Assembly (NCBI RefSeq): GCF_000244955.1
Contig: NZ_CM001439.1
Location: 2,818,628 to 2,882,627 of the forward strand
Length of the DNA: 64,000 nucleotides
Source: Saccharomonospora marina XMU15
GTDB taxonomy: Bacteria > Actinomycetota > Actinomycetes > Mycobacteriales > Pseudonocardiaceae
Direction of reading: 5' to 3'
This document shows positions 26,497-36,053 of this stretch, piece after piece. The notes under the pieces were generated by a model. The model did no database searches, was not told the origin of the DNA, and saw only the letters and a program-made list of their open reading frames with translations. A program made the position numbers and the translations under genes. The number at the start of each line of letters is the position of its first letter. Position 1 is the first letter of the stretch.

Positions 26497-27390
26497 ATGA
26501 CCAAGATCGTGGCGGCCGTGGACGGTTCCGCGTCAGCACTCAACGCGGCGGTGTGGGCGGCAGCGGAGGCCGAACACCGCGGCGACACGTTGCGGCTGGT
26601 CCACACCTACGCCGTCCCCGAGCGCGGCTATCCGGGTTTCCTCGCGACCTTCCCCGAGGTCCGCGAGGGCATGCGAGAGCAGGGCGGGCAGTGGCTGCGG
26701 GAGGCCGAGTCGGCGGTGCGGGAGGCGGCGCCGGGCGTGGAGGTGGAAACCGAACTCCTCGAGGGCGAGACCGTGGCCGCGTTGCTCGCGGAGTCGAGGC
26801 AGGCACGCATGATGGTGCTCGGTTCCCGCGGTCTCGGTGGCTTCACCGGCATGCTCGTGGGCTCGGTGGCGGTCGCGCTGGCCGCACACGGGATCTCTCC
26901 CGTCGTGGTGGTCCGCGGCAGGCGAGTCGAGGACCCGCCGCCCACCGAGGGGCCGGTGCTGGTCGGCCTTGACGGTTCCGCCGACAGCGACGCCGCGCTC
27001 ACCTTCGCCTTCGAGGCCGCAGCGGCCAGGGGTGTGCCGCTGGTGGCCGTGCACACCTGGACCGACGTCACCTTCGACGGCGCCGTGCGCACACTGTCCA
27101 TGTCGGCCGATCCCGCCGAGGTCGACAAGGAGGAGCACGCACTGCTGGAGCAGCAACTGGGCCCGGTGCGCGAGAAGTTCCCCGACGTGGCGGTGGAGCC
27201 GGTCGTCGTCAGGGGCAGGCCGGTGCGCACGCTGCTCGAGCGGGGCGAGCAGGCCCAGCTGATCGTGGTCGGCAGCAGGGGCAGGGGCGGTTTCAAGGGA
27301 ATGCTGCTGGGTTCGACCAGCCAGGCACTGGTCATCCACGCGCCGTGCCCCGTCGCCGTGGTGCGGCCGACCGAACCGGAGACCAGTTGA
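26497..27390 (+). CDS. Universal stress protein, Rv2623-like
   Basis: 297 residues, the length of M. tuberculosis Rv2623 (TB31.7), with two ATP-type loops (GSRGLGGFTGMLVGS and GSRGRGGFKGMLLGS). Rv2623 is an ATP-binding growth regulator induced by hypoxia and NO; orthology within this paralogue set is a guess. The ATG follows AAAGGGAG. The stop overlaps the ATG of the CBS-BON gene by one base (TGATG), so translation is coupled. Confidence 0.93.
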   Translation: MTKIVAAVDGSASALNAAVWAAAEAEHRGDTLRLVHTYAVPERGYPGFLATFPEVREGMREQGGQWLREAESAVREAAPGVEVETELLEGETVAALLAESRQARMMVLGSRGLGGFTGMLVGSVAVALAAHGISPVVVVRGRRVEDPPPTEGPVLVGLDGSADSDAALTFAFEAAAARGVPLVAVHTWTDVTFDGAVRTLSMSADPAEVDKEEHALLEQQLGPVREKFPDVAVEPVVVRGRPVRTLLERGEQAQLIVVGSRGRGGFKGMLLGSTSQALVIHAPCPVAVVRPTEPETS

Positions 27391-27989
27391 TGCTCGCGAG
27401 GCAGATCATGACCAGCCCGGTCGTCACCGTCACGCCGGAGACACCGGTGAAGCGGGCGGCCGGGCTGCTCACCGAGCACGGCTTCACGGCCCTGCCGGTG
27501 GTGGACGCGCGGCAGCGGCTGGTGGGCATCGTCACCGAGGCCGACCTGGTACGTGACCGGGTCCCCGGCGACGCCCGGTTTCGCGGGTCCCCGGCACCGC
27601 AGCCCCCTTCGACCGTGGGCGCGGTGATGTCCACGCCCGCGGTGTCCATGGACAGCCGTGCGGACCTTTCGAAGCTGGTGGCCGCGCTGCTGGACGAGGG
27701 GTTCAGGGCGATGCCGATCGTCGACGGTGAGCGGCTGGTCGGCATCGTCACCCGCCGTGACGTGGTGCGGGCGCTGTCGCGCGACGACACCGCGATAGCC
27801 AGGGACGTCCGGCGCAGGCTGATGATCTACGGCGGCCCAGACCGCTGGTCCGTCAAGGTCGACGACGGCGTGGTGACCATCGTGGACGAATACGACGACC
27901 CCACCGACAGGCACGTGGCGACGTTGCTGGCGGAGTCGGTTCCCGGGGTCGTGCGGGCCGACACCCGCTACCGCGAAGGCGCCGAGTAG
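27390..27989 (+). CDS. Tandem CBS domains fused to BON domain (second copy)
   Basis: 199 residues: CBS1 (MTSPVVTVTPETPVKRAA), a linker rich in Pro, CBS2 (MSTPAVSMDSRADLSKLV) and a C-terminal BON domain (VKVDDGVVTIVDEYDDPTD). It has the same architecture as the protein at 8405 but a longer linker. The mycobacterial counterpart Hrp1 lacks BON. The start ATG overlaps the USP stop. In M. tuberculosis hrp1 (Rv2626c) lies near Rv2623 and Rv2625c, so the USP to CBS link is conserved. Confidence 0.9.
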   Translation: MLARQIMTSPVVTVTPETPVKRAAGLLTEHGFTALPVVDARQRLVGIVTEADLVRDRVPGDARFRGSPAPQPPSTVGAVMSTPAVSMDSRADLSKLVAALLDEGFRAMPIVDGERLVGIVTRRDVVRALSRDDTAIARDVRRRLMIYGGPDRWSVKVDDGVVTIVDEYDDPTDRHVATLLAESVPGVVRADTRYREGAE

Positions 27990-28000
27990 CAGGCGTCGCG

Positions 28001-28044
28001 ACGAAGTGGTGCCCGGCGGGCCTGCGCCCGCCGGGCACCTTCGT
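28001..28044. terminator. Strong bidirectional hairpin terminator
   Basis: GGTGCCCGGCGGGC (28008-28021) pairs with GCCCGCCGGGCACC (28026-28039) around CTGC, extended by ACGAAG (28001-28006) with CTTCGT (28039-28044). It sits between the convergent CBS-BON and USP genes. Confidence 0.85.
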
Positions 28045-28052
28045 GTCGTGCG

Positions 28053-28529
28053 TCAGCGCGCCAGGCCTGCCGGGATCAGCACCACGGGGCACTGCGCGCG
28101 CCGCACGCACTCGGCGGCCACACTGCCGAGCAGCACCTCGGTGAAAGCCCGCTGCCCGTGACTGCCCAGCACGAGCAGATCCGCACTCGCGGAGGCCTTG
28201 CTCAGCTCGGTGGCCGGGTCCCCTGTGACGACGGATTCGGTGACGGTTGTGGCGGCGCGGCCGGCCGCGGTGTCGGACATCGTCGCCACCTGGCTGTGCA
28301 GGCTTTCGCGCAGCGATTCCTCCGTCCTTGCAGGCCTGCGGCCGTAGGGTTGCAGGGCGAACGTGGTGCCTGGCAGCAGGTCGTCGCGCCTGCGCACGGT
28401 GATGGCGTGCACCTGGCCGCCGCAGCGTTCGGTCTCGGCCAGCGCCCACCGCAGCGCCTGCTCCGAGGCGGGGGAGCCGTCGACTCCGACGACGATCGTT
28501 CTGTTTGGCGTGCCCGCGGCATCGGACAT
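28053..28529 (-). CDS. Universal stress protein, single domain
   Basis: 158 residues with one complete UspA domain: IVVGVDGSPASEQALRWAL at the N terminus and the nucleotide loop GSHGQRAFTEVLLGS. ATG 28529 has GAGAAG upstream; the longer open frame is not coding. It is divergent from a nitroreductase gene, and a perfect DosR-type box lies in the 175-bp gap. Confidence 0.92.
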   Translation of the reverse strand: MSDAAGTPNRTIVVGVDGSPASEQALRWALAETERCGGQVHAITVRRRDDLLPGTTFALQPYGRRPARTEESLRESLHSQVATMSDTAAGRAATTVTESVVTGDPATELSKASASADLLVLGSHGQRAFTEVLLGSVAAECVRRAQCPVVLIPAGLAR

Positions 28530-28632
28530 GGTTGCTTCTCCTCGGTCGGGTCGTGCTCTCGATGCTGGATCACCGCGCAGGCCGCCCCTAGAGCCGGAAG
28601 TCACGCGACCGGCCGGGGTGATGGCGCTGCGG

Positions 28633-28646
28633 GGGACCAAAGACCC
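28633..28646. promoter_or_regulatory. DosR-type box, USP / nitroreductase divergent promoter
   Basis: GGGACCAAAGACCC, identical to the box upstream of the hspX-like gene (7677-7690). It lies 104 bp before the USP start and 59 bp before the nitroreductase start. Confidence 0.7.
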
Positions 28647-28704
28647 TGTCGCGCCGGGACGACCGCCGCTGCCGGTACGGCGAACGAATGCGGAGGATGA
28701 GCTC

Positions 28705-29679
28705 ATGAGCCACACGACCGCCTCCTCCGCCACGGACATCGTGGCGGCCGCGCTGCACGCGGGGACCCGCGCACCGTCGCCGCACAACACGCAGCCTTGG
28801 GAGTTTCGGGTACACGGCGAGACGATCGAGGTGCTGCTGGACGACACCCGGGTGCTGGGCTACTGCGACCCCGAGGCGCGGGAGGCGACACTGGCCTGCG
28901 GCGCGGCCGTGTTCAACATGCGGATGGCGATCGCCGAGCAGGGCAGGGAGTGCGTCGTGGAGCCGCTGCCCGACCGGGCGCGGCCGCTGCTGCTGGCGAG
29001 GGTGACGATGGGGGGACAGCGCCGCCCCACCCCGGAGGAACAGCGACTGGCTTCGGCCGTCGAACGCAGGCACACCAACCGCAGGCCGTTTCTGGATCGG
29101 GAGATCCCGGTCGCCGCACGGCACGCGCTCACCCGGGCCGCGGCCGCGGAGGGCACCCGGCTGGTGCTGCTCGACCAGGCGCAGCGGTTCGACGAGTTCG
29201 TCGCGCTGCTGCGGCACGCCGACCACGTCCAGCAGCAGGACCCCCGGTTCCAGGCCGAGTTGCGGGCATGGACCCACGGTGGGGAACGCGACGACGGCGT
29301 GCCGAAAGCCGCGGGAGGACCTCGTGCGGCGGACGGCGGCCTGCTCGCGCTGCGTGACTTCGGTGGCGACGTCGCCACCGAGCGTGAGTTCGAGCGGCGC
29401 CCGCTCGTCGCCGTGCTCACCACGCGCGGCGACACCCGGCTGGACATGCTGCGCGCCGGGCAGGCGATGCAGCGGGTGTTGCTCAGCGCCACCTCGGCCG
29501 GCCTGAACGCCTCGTTCCTGGCGCAACCCATCGAGGTCGGCTCGGTGCGGGAGCGGTTGCGTGAACTGCTGGGCGGGCACGAGCAGCCGCAGACCGCGTT
29601 GCGGCTGGGCTACGGCTACCCCAGCGCGGCGACGCCTCGCCGCCCGGTCGAAGACGTCACCAGGGAGGGGGCGCCGTGA
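28705..29679 (+). CDS. Acg-family nitroreductase-like protein
   Basis: 324 residues. It has the family marks TRAPSPHNTQPWEF near the N terminus, LACGAAVFNMRMAIAEQG, ERRHTNRRPFLDREIP and GDTRLDMLRAGQAMQRVLLSATSAGLNASF. ATG 28705 has GGAGG (28692-28696) 8 bases upstream. It is the first gene of a pair with the shorter, degenerate paralogue at 29676, whose GTG overlaps this stop. It is probably DosR-controlled through 28633-28646. As with other Acg proteins, an FMN-binding or storage role is more likely than classical nitroreduction. Confidence 0.88.
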   Translation: MSHTTASSATDIVAAALHAGTRAPSPHNTQPWEFRVHGETIEVLLDDTRVLGYCDPEAREATLACGAAVFNMRMAIAEQGRECVVEPLPDRARPLLLARVTMGGQRRPTPEEQRLASAVERRHTNRRPFLDREIPVAARHALTRAAAAEGTRLVLLDQAQRFDEFVALLRHADHVQQQDPRFQAELRAWTHGGERDDGVPKAAGGPRAADGGLLALRDFGGDVATEREFERRPLVAVLTTRGDTRLDMLRAGQAMQRVLLSATSAGLNASFLAQPIEVGSVRERLRELLGGHEQPQTALRLGYGYPSAATPRRPVEDVTREGAP

Positions 29680-30416
29680 GTACGGAGTCGCTGGCGCCTT
29701 CGCCACCCAGGCACAGCTGGTCGGAACAGGAGAAGGGCGTGCTGACCCGCACGGCACTGCACACCCAGGCGTGCGGCCAGGGCAACCCGTGGATCTTGGA
29801 GATCCACGGCCCGCGCGCCGAGATCTTCGAACGGTTCCACAGCACATTGCTTCGCCACGACGCCACCGGCCGCGACCGCGTCATCTCCTGCGGTGCCGTG
29901 CTCGCGAACCTGCTCGTCGCCGTGCGCGTGCTGGGCTGGTTGCCCGAGGTGGCGCTGCTGGGTGACGCTGCCAGACCGGACCTGGTGGCCACGGTCACGG
30001 CGCGTACCCGCAACCGCCCCTCCGCCGCGGACGTGCGGTACTTCCAGGCGGTGTTCGACCGGCGCAGGCATCGGGAGACGATCGACCCCACGGAACTGCC
30101 CAGCGACGTGCTCGCCGAGATCGTCCGGGCCGGCGCCTCGACGGACGTGCAGCTCGTTCCGATCACCTCGTTCGTTCCCGCACACCGCAAGCAGCCCCTC
30201 GAACCGGGTCTGCTCGTGGTGACGGTGACCGACGGCAGGCGCGACCAGGTGTTGGCCGGTGTCTCGATGCAGGACGCGTGGCTCGCGGCGCGCGCGAGAG
30301 GCCTGACCGCGAGCCCGCGGGTGGAGCCGTTCCAGTCAAGAGAGTTCCGGCAGCGGATGCTGCGGCGGTGCGGGCTCGCGGGCAGCCCCCAGTTGCTGCT
30401 GCGGCTGGGAGCGTGA
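29676..30416 (+). CDS. Degenerate, shortened Acg-like paralogue
   Basis: 246 residues, about 80 fewer than its neighbours. It aligns by eye with Acg proteins at both ends (DATGRDRVISCGAVLANLLV, the RRRHRETID region, a terminal GSPQLLLRLGA). The flavin-site motif APSxHNxQPW is reduced to ACGQGNPWIL, and most of the central segment between the two half-domains is gone, with VTVTDGRRDQVLAGVSMQDAW following early. It is therefore probably not an active flavoprotein on its own but could pair with the upstream paralogue, to which it is translationally coupled (GTGA overlap). Confidence 0.75.
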   Translation: MSTESLAPSPPRHSWSEQEKGVLTRTALHTQACGQGNPWILEIHGPRAEIFERFHSTLLRHDATGRDRVISCGAVLANLLVAVRVLGWLPEVALLGDAARPDLVATVTARTRNRPSAADVRYFQAVFDRRRHRETIDPTELPSDVLAEIVRAGASTDVQLVPITSFVPAHRKQPLEPGLLVVTVTDGRRDQVLAGVSMQDAWLAARARGLTASPRVEPFQSREFRQRMLRRCGLAGSPQLLLRLGA

Positions 30417-30448
30417 GCCAATTGGTTCAAAGGTTGAGTACAGCGTGA

Positions 30449-32233
<1,785 letters not shown>

Positions 32234-32282
32234 GGCCGGCTCGGGCGCGTGCCGTGCGCGCCGCCGCGTCATTCCTGCCGCG

Positions 32283-32954
32283 TCACTCCTGCGGCGGTTT
32301 CCTTCCCGACGACCTGCGCAACTCGGTGGCCAGCACGGCCGCCTGCGTCCTTCGCTGCATGCCCAGCTTGCCCAGCAGCCGCGACACGTAGTTCTTCACC
32401 GTCTTCTCCGCCAGGAACAGCCGCTCGGCGATCTCGCGGTTGGTCAGGCCCTCGCCGATGAGATCGAAGACGGCGCGCTCCTGTTCGGACAGCCCCGCCA
32501 CGGGGTCGGCCTCGTCGCGCTCGCGCCGGATGCGGTTCATCAGCGCCGCGGTGGTCCTGCTGTCCAGCAGCGAGCCACCGGAACCCACCGTGCGCACGGC
32601 GGAGACGAGGTCGGAACCGAGCACCTGCTTGAGCACGAAGCCGGACGCCCCCGCCATGATCGCGTTGAACAGCGCCTCGTCGTCGGCATAGGAGGTGAGC
32701 ATGAGGCAGCGCATCCCGGGCAGCCGCGACAGCAGTTCCCGGCACAGTTCCACGCCGTTGCCGTCGGGCAGGCGCACGTCGAGCACGGCGACGTCGGCAC
32801 CGGAACCGGGGACGCGGGTCAGCGCCTCGCTGACGGAGGCGGCCTCCCCGACGATCTCCATGTCGGTTTCGGCGTCGAGCAGGTCGGCCAGACCGCGCCG
32901 AACGATCTCGTGGTCGTCTACCAGGAACACACTGATGGTCACGGCGTACACCAT
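32283..32954 (-). CDS. dosR: DosR-like NarL-family response regulator
   Basis: 223 residues from ATG 32954; GTG 32942 is an alternative that matches the M. tuberculosis start better. Receiver: [18 protein letters not shown], phospho-acceptor Asp59 in [10 protein letters not shown]. LuxR-type DNA-binding domain: [20 protein letters not shown], then [19 protein letters not shown], nearly identical to DosR (Rv3133c), including the recognition helix. It should therefore read the same GGGACT-type box, and such boxes are abundant in this window. Two lie just upstream (33011 and 33061), which would allow autoregulation together with the divergent nitroreductase gene. It converges with dosS, 49 bp apart. 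Confidence 0.95.
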   Translation of the reverse strand: MVYAVTISVFLVDDHEIVRRGLADLLDAETDMEIVGEAASVSEALTRVPGSGADVAVLDVRLPDGNGVELCRELLSRLPGMRCLMLTSYADDEALFNAIMAGASGFVLKQVLGSDLVSAVRTVGSGGSLLDSRTTAALMNRIRRERDEADPVAGLSEQERAVFDLIGEGLTNREIAERLFLAEKTVKNYVSRLLGKLGMQRRTQAAVLATELRRSSGRKPPQE

Positions 32955-33010
32955 AGTCGCGGGTAGCGGGCTGAGCACGTGACCGAGTCGGGCCGTGGCG
33001 CGCCGAGCCA

Positions 33011-33024
33011 GGGACCTTGGGCCC
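33011..33024. promoter_or_regulatory. DosR-type box 1, dosR / nitroreductase gap
   Basis: GGGACCTTGGGCCC, both half-sites intact. It lies 57 bp before the dosR start and 110 bp before the nitroreductase start. Confidence 0.65.
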
Positions 33025-33060
33025 TAGCGGCCACCCGTTGCGGCATGAATACCTGTGTGA

Positions 33061-33074
33061 GGGTCAGAAGGCCC
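33061..33074. promoter_or_regulatory. DosR-type box 2, dosR / nitroreductase gap
   Basis: GGGTCAGAAGGCCC, 60 bp before the nitroreductase ATG and 50 bp from box 1. A further half-site-like AGGACTTCGG follows at 33083. Paired boxes at this spacing resemble strongly induced DosR promoters. Confidence 0.6.
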
Positions 33075-33133
33075 TCGCAGCTAGGACTTCGGAATCGCGA
33101 AATCGGGGGGGTAGGTCAGGGATCGTTGGAGAC

Positions 33134-34126
33134 ATGAGAATGAAGCACGAGTGGTCGGCGGGCGAGACAGATGTCCTGGCCAGGGCTGTGGTGCGCGCGC
33201 CGTCGGTGCACAACACGCAGCCGTGGTGGCTCGAGCTGCCCGACGGCGAGGCGCTGGTGTTCGAGCGCAGGGACCTCGAACTGCCCTTTCACGACGCGCT
33301 GGGCAGGGACCGCTCCATCTCGTGCGGCGCCGCGATCGCGAACCTCGACCTGGGGATGCGGGTGCTGGCGCAGCGCCCCGACGTCGCGCTGCTTCCCGAC
33401 CCTGGGCGTCCGGAGCTGGTGGCCAGGCTCACCGTGACGCGGACGGTGCCTCCCACCGACACCGACCTGCACCGCTACTCCGCCATCGCGCGCAGGCGCA
33501 GCTACCGGCACGCGTTCGGTGACGCCGAGCTGTCCGACTACGACGTGAAGGACCTCATCGCCGCGTCCTCCTCCGAAGGCGTGCAGGTGAAGGTGTTGCG
33601 GGGCGGCGAGGACCTGACCGCGCTCGCCGAGGTGCTGGAGTACGCGGCGCTCACCGTCGCGCGCGACCGCGGCTACCAGCGCGAGCTGACGCTGTGGACC
33701 ATCCACGACGGTGCCGGCCCCGCACGCTCGACAGGAATCGCCGACGGCACACTGCCGAGCTCGTCGCTGCCGTGGGCAGGGCTGGTGCGGCCCAATACCG
33801 CACTGCCGGACCGCGACACGCTGGCGCAGCGGTTGGAACGCGAGACGGTCCTGGTTTTCCTGACCCCCGGCGACACCCGGCTGGACCACCTGCGCACCGG
33901 GATCGGCATGCAACACACCTGGCTGGCGGCCGTGGACATGGGGCTGGCCGGCGCGGTGCAGACTCAGCCGCTGCACCTCAGCGAGGCACGGGCGAGCTTC
34001 ATCGAGAAGCTCGGGCTGGCGGGCTACCCGCAACTGCTCATGCGGGTCGGGCACCCGGCGGTGTCGGGGCTGCCGCAGAGCCCGAGGCAGCGCGCGGCGA
34101 ACCTGCTCAACCGCCTGGACAGCTGA
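33134..34126 (+). CDS. Acg-family nitroreductase-like protein (Rv3131-like)
   Basis: 330 residues. Marks: RAPSVHNTQPWWLELPDG, DRSISCGAAIANLDLGMRVL, RRRSYRHAFGD and GDTRLDHLRTGIGMQHTWLAAVDMGLAGAVQTQPL. It resembles Rv3131, the nitroreductase-like gene next to dosR-dosS in M. tuberculosis, and is likewise adjacent to dosR here, though divergent. Starts at ATG 33134 and 33140 are both possible; GGAG at 33128 is better spaced for the second. It is probably the most strongly DosR-controlled gene, given two boxes upstream. Confidence 0.88.
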   Translation: MRMKHEWSAGETDVLARAVVRAPSVHNTQPWWLELPDGEALVFERRDLELPFHDALGRDRSISCGAAIANLDLGMRVLAQRPDVALLPDPGRPELVARLTVTRTVPPTDTDLHRYSAIARRRSYRHAFGDAELSDYDVKDLIAASSSEGVQVKVLRGGEDLTALAEVLEYAALTVARDRGYQRELTLWTIHDGAGPARSTGIADGTLPSSSLPWAGLVRPNTALPDRDTLAQRLERETVLVFLTPGDTRLDHLRTGIGMQHTWLAAVDMGLAGAVQTQPLHLSEARASFIEKLGLAGYPQLLMRVGHPAVSGLPQSPRQRAANLLNRLDS

Positions 34127-34218
34127 GCGCGGCGCACCGGGGCGCGCGGCACGGGCCCGTTCCCGATCGATCAGGAATCGAGAAGCGATGCCTTCCGGCG
34201 GCTACTAGGGTCACCGCC

Positions 34219-34833
34219 ATGCCGACCATCGAGTTCGTCACGATCGAGGTGGCCGATCCGGCGGCGGCCGAGGGCTTCTACACCGCCGCCTTCGGTGGTG
34301 GCAGTTGGCTGCGCCTGCGGGGTTCGCAGACACCCACGACCGGATTCCGCGGTTTCACGCTGTCGCTCGTGGTGTCCCAACCGGCCACCGTCGACAACCT
34401 CGTCGAAGGCGCCCTCGACGCGGGTGCCACGGCGCTGAAACCCGCGGCGAAGTCGCTGTGGGGCTACGGCGCAGTCGTGCGAGCCCCGGACGGAACCATC
34501 TGGACGGTCGCGTCCTCGACGAAGAAGCACACCGGCCCCGGCACCCGGCAGATCGACGAGATCGTTCTCCAGCTGGGTGTCGCGGACGTCGCCGCGAGCA
34601 GGCGCTACTACGCCGACCGCGGTTTCGCCGTGGCCAGGAGCTACGGCCGCAGGTATGTCGAGCTGGACACCTCGCCGAGCCCCGTGAAACTGGCCCTCTA
34701 CCGCCGGCGTGCCCTCGCCAAGGTCGCCGCCGTCTCCGCCGAAGGCACCGGATCGCACCGGCTCGTGGTCGGCAGCGATGCCGGGCCCTTCACCGACCCG
34801 GACGGGTTCGTCTGGGAGGCCGCATCGCACTGA
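34219..34833 (+). CDS. VOC (glyoxalase/bleomycin resistance) family protein
   Basis: 204 residues with two beta-alpha-beta-beta-beta units of the vicinal oxygen chelate fold: an N-terminal unit starting IEFVTIEVADPAAAEGFYTA and a C-terminal unit starting EIVLQLGVADVAASRRYYAD and ending PFTDPDGFVWEAASH. The substrate is unknown; roles include metal-dependent lyase, dioxygenase or drug binding. The ATG at 34219 has no strong ribosome-binding site. It marks the right edge of the stress island, and no DosR-type box precedes it. Confidence 0.85.
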   Translation: MPTIEFVTIEVADPAAAEGFYTAAFGGGSWLRLRGSQTPTTGFRGFTLSLVVSQPATVDNLVEGALDAGATALKPAAKSLWGYGAVVRAPDGTIWTVASSTKKHTGPGTRQIDEIVLQLGVADVAASRRYYADRGFAVARSYGRRYVELDTSPSPVKLALYRRRALAKVAAVSAEGTGSHRLVVGSDAGPFTDPDGFVWEAASH

Positions 34834-34882
34834 GCCGGGCGAGTGCGGCGATACCATCATCCCGCTGTGCCAGGAGGACGAC

Positions 34883-34942
34883 ATGGGAACTGGGCTTGCA
34901 GGAAACGGCTTCGCTGACCGGAGCACGGGCAGGTTGCCATGA
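34883..34942 (+). CDS. Short leader ORF coupled to the DUF1801 gene
   Basis: A 19-codon frame (MGTGLAGNGFADRSTGRLP) with a strong AGGAGG ribosome-binding site (34872-34877) 5 bases before its ATG. Its stop overlaps the ATG of the next gene (ATGA, 34939-34942). It may be a leader peptide that feeds ribosomes onto the downstream gene; chance cannot be excluded. Confidence 0.35.
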   Translation: MGTGLAGNGFADRSTGRLP

Positions 34943-35364
34943 CCGATCGCATGAAGGACGACGGACCGACGCTGCTCTCCGGCGGCAACCCGCGGATCCC
35001 CAAGGGGGAGGGCGACGGCCCGGTGCGGGACTACATCGCCGCCATGCCCGGCTGGAAACGAACCGTCGGGCAGACTCTCGACGACCTCGTCGTCCGCACG
35101 GTCCCCGAGGTACACAAGGCCGTGAAATGGAACCAACCGCTCTACGGCCGCAAGGGCCAGGGCTGGTTCCTCTCGTTCCGCTGCTACACGCACTACGTGC
35201 AGCTGCAGTTCTTCCGAGGGACCTCGCTCGACCCCATGCCGCCGAAGCCGTCCAAGCACGACGAGGTGCGTTACCTCGACATCCGCGAGGACGACGAGCT
35301 GGACCGCGACCAACTGCGATCGTGGATCGAGCAGGCGGCCGAGCTGCCGGGGGAGAAGATGTGA
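34939..35364 (+). CDS. DUF1801-domain protein
   Basis: 141 residues. The DUF1801 (YdhG-like) fold is indicated by PVRDYIAAMPGWKRTVGQ, VPEVHKAVKWNQPLYGRKGQ and a terminal region with EVRYLDIREDDELD. The family is small, cytosolic and of unknown function, sometimes linked to iron or stress. Translation is probably coupled to the 19-codon ORF upstream. It converges with the MarR gene. Confidence 0.82.
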   Translation: MTDRMKDDGPTLLSGGNPRIPKGEGDGPVRDYIAAMPGWKRTVGQTLDDLVVRTVPEVHKAVKWNQPLYGRKGQGWFLSFRCYTHYVQLQFFRGTSLDPMPPKPSKHDEVRYLDIREDDELDRDQLRSWIEQAAELPGEKM

Positions 35365-35421
35365 CGCGGCTGTCCTGCCGCGCTCGCCCCGGAAGGCACC
35401 GACCTCGAGCGGCCGCACGGC

Positions 35422-35961
35422 CTAGAAGCGGCGCTTGGCCTCCGCCGCGGCGGAACCGGCCATCAGCTTCTCCAGCAGCGCGACCAGCGTGTCGCGTTCT
35501 GCCGGGCTCAGCGCCGCCGCCCACGACCGCTCGCGTTCGTTGTGGGCCAGATAGTCGTTGGAGATCGTGTCCTCGCCCTCGGGCGTGAGCCGCAGCAGCA
35601 CCACGCGCCGGTCGCGTTCGGCCTGCCCACGTTCGACGAGTCCGGCCCGTTGCAGCGTGTTGACCAGCGCGGACACGGCGGCGCGGCTCATTCCGGACAG
35701 TTCGGCCACCCGCTTGGACTCCAGCGGGCCCACCAGCCACAGCACGAACAGCACCCGAAACCCCGGCCAGCTCAGCCCCCTCGGCCGGTGCACGGCCGAC
35801 TCGAGGTCGTACACCAGCGCACTGGTCAAGCGGTGCAGGGTCAGCACGAGCCGCATCGCGCCGGGGTCGACGGCGGGCAGCCGCTGCCGAGTGCGCTCCA
35901 CCGCGAAGTCGACGAACGAGAGGTAGTCGAGTCGGTCGTGCCCGGTCGGCTCGGCGGTCAT
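35422..35961 (-). CDS. MarR-family transcriptional regulator
   Basis: 179 residues with a winged helix-turn-helix (SWPGFRVLFVLWLVGPLESK; ELSGMSRAAVSALVNTLQRA; ERDRRVVLLRLTPEG). ATG 35961 is chosen because the longer frame covers the promoter. It is divergent from an MBL hydrolase and FAD monooxygenase pair, and a palindrome at 36021-36038 in the 92-bp gap is the likely operator. It probably represses the pair until a phenolic or hydrophobic ligand binds. Confidence 0.9.
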   Translation of the reverse strand: MTAEPTGHDRLDYLSFVDFAVERTRQRLPAVDPGAMRLVLTLHRLTSALVYDLESAVHRPRGLSWPGFRVLFVLWLVGPLESKRVAELSGMSRAAVSALVNTLQRAGLVERGQAERDRRVVLLRLTPEGEDTISNDYLAHNERERSWAAALSPAERDTLVALLEKLMAGSAAAEAKRRF

Positions 35962-36020
35962 GGCGCTCAGGCTAGCCGCTTCCCTTTCGGCTTCATCGGG
36001 GTTACTCTGCTCACACAATA

Positions 36021-36038
36021 TGATCAAACCTTTTATCA
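36021..36038. promoter_or_regulatory. Putative MarR operator
   Basis: TGATCAAACCTTTTATCA is an 18-bp near-palindrome (7 of 8 arm positions pair) in an unusually AT-rich stretch between divergent genes. It ends 15 bp before the hydrolase start and would block its ribosome access or promoter. Confidence 0.65.
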
Positions 36039-36053
36039 AAGGGAGGTGCTCCC

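Noticed and set aside
32250-32290. Near-duplicate CCGCGTCAYTCCTGC at the end of dosR
   Set aside because: Only two copies, 14-15 bp long, one covering the stop codon. This is most likely a small local duplication with no evident role.
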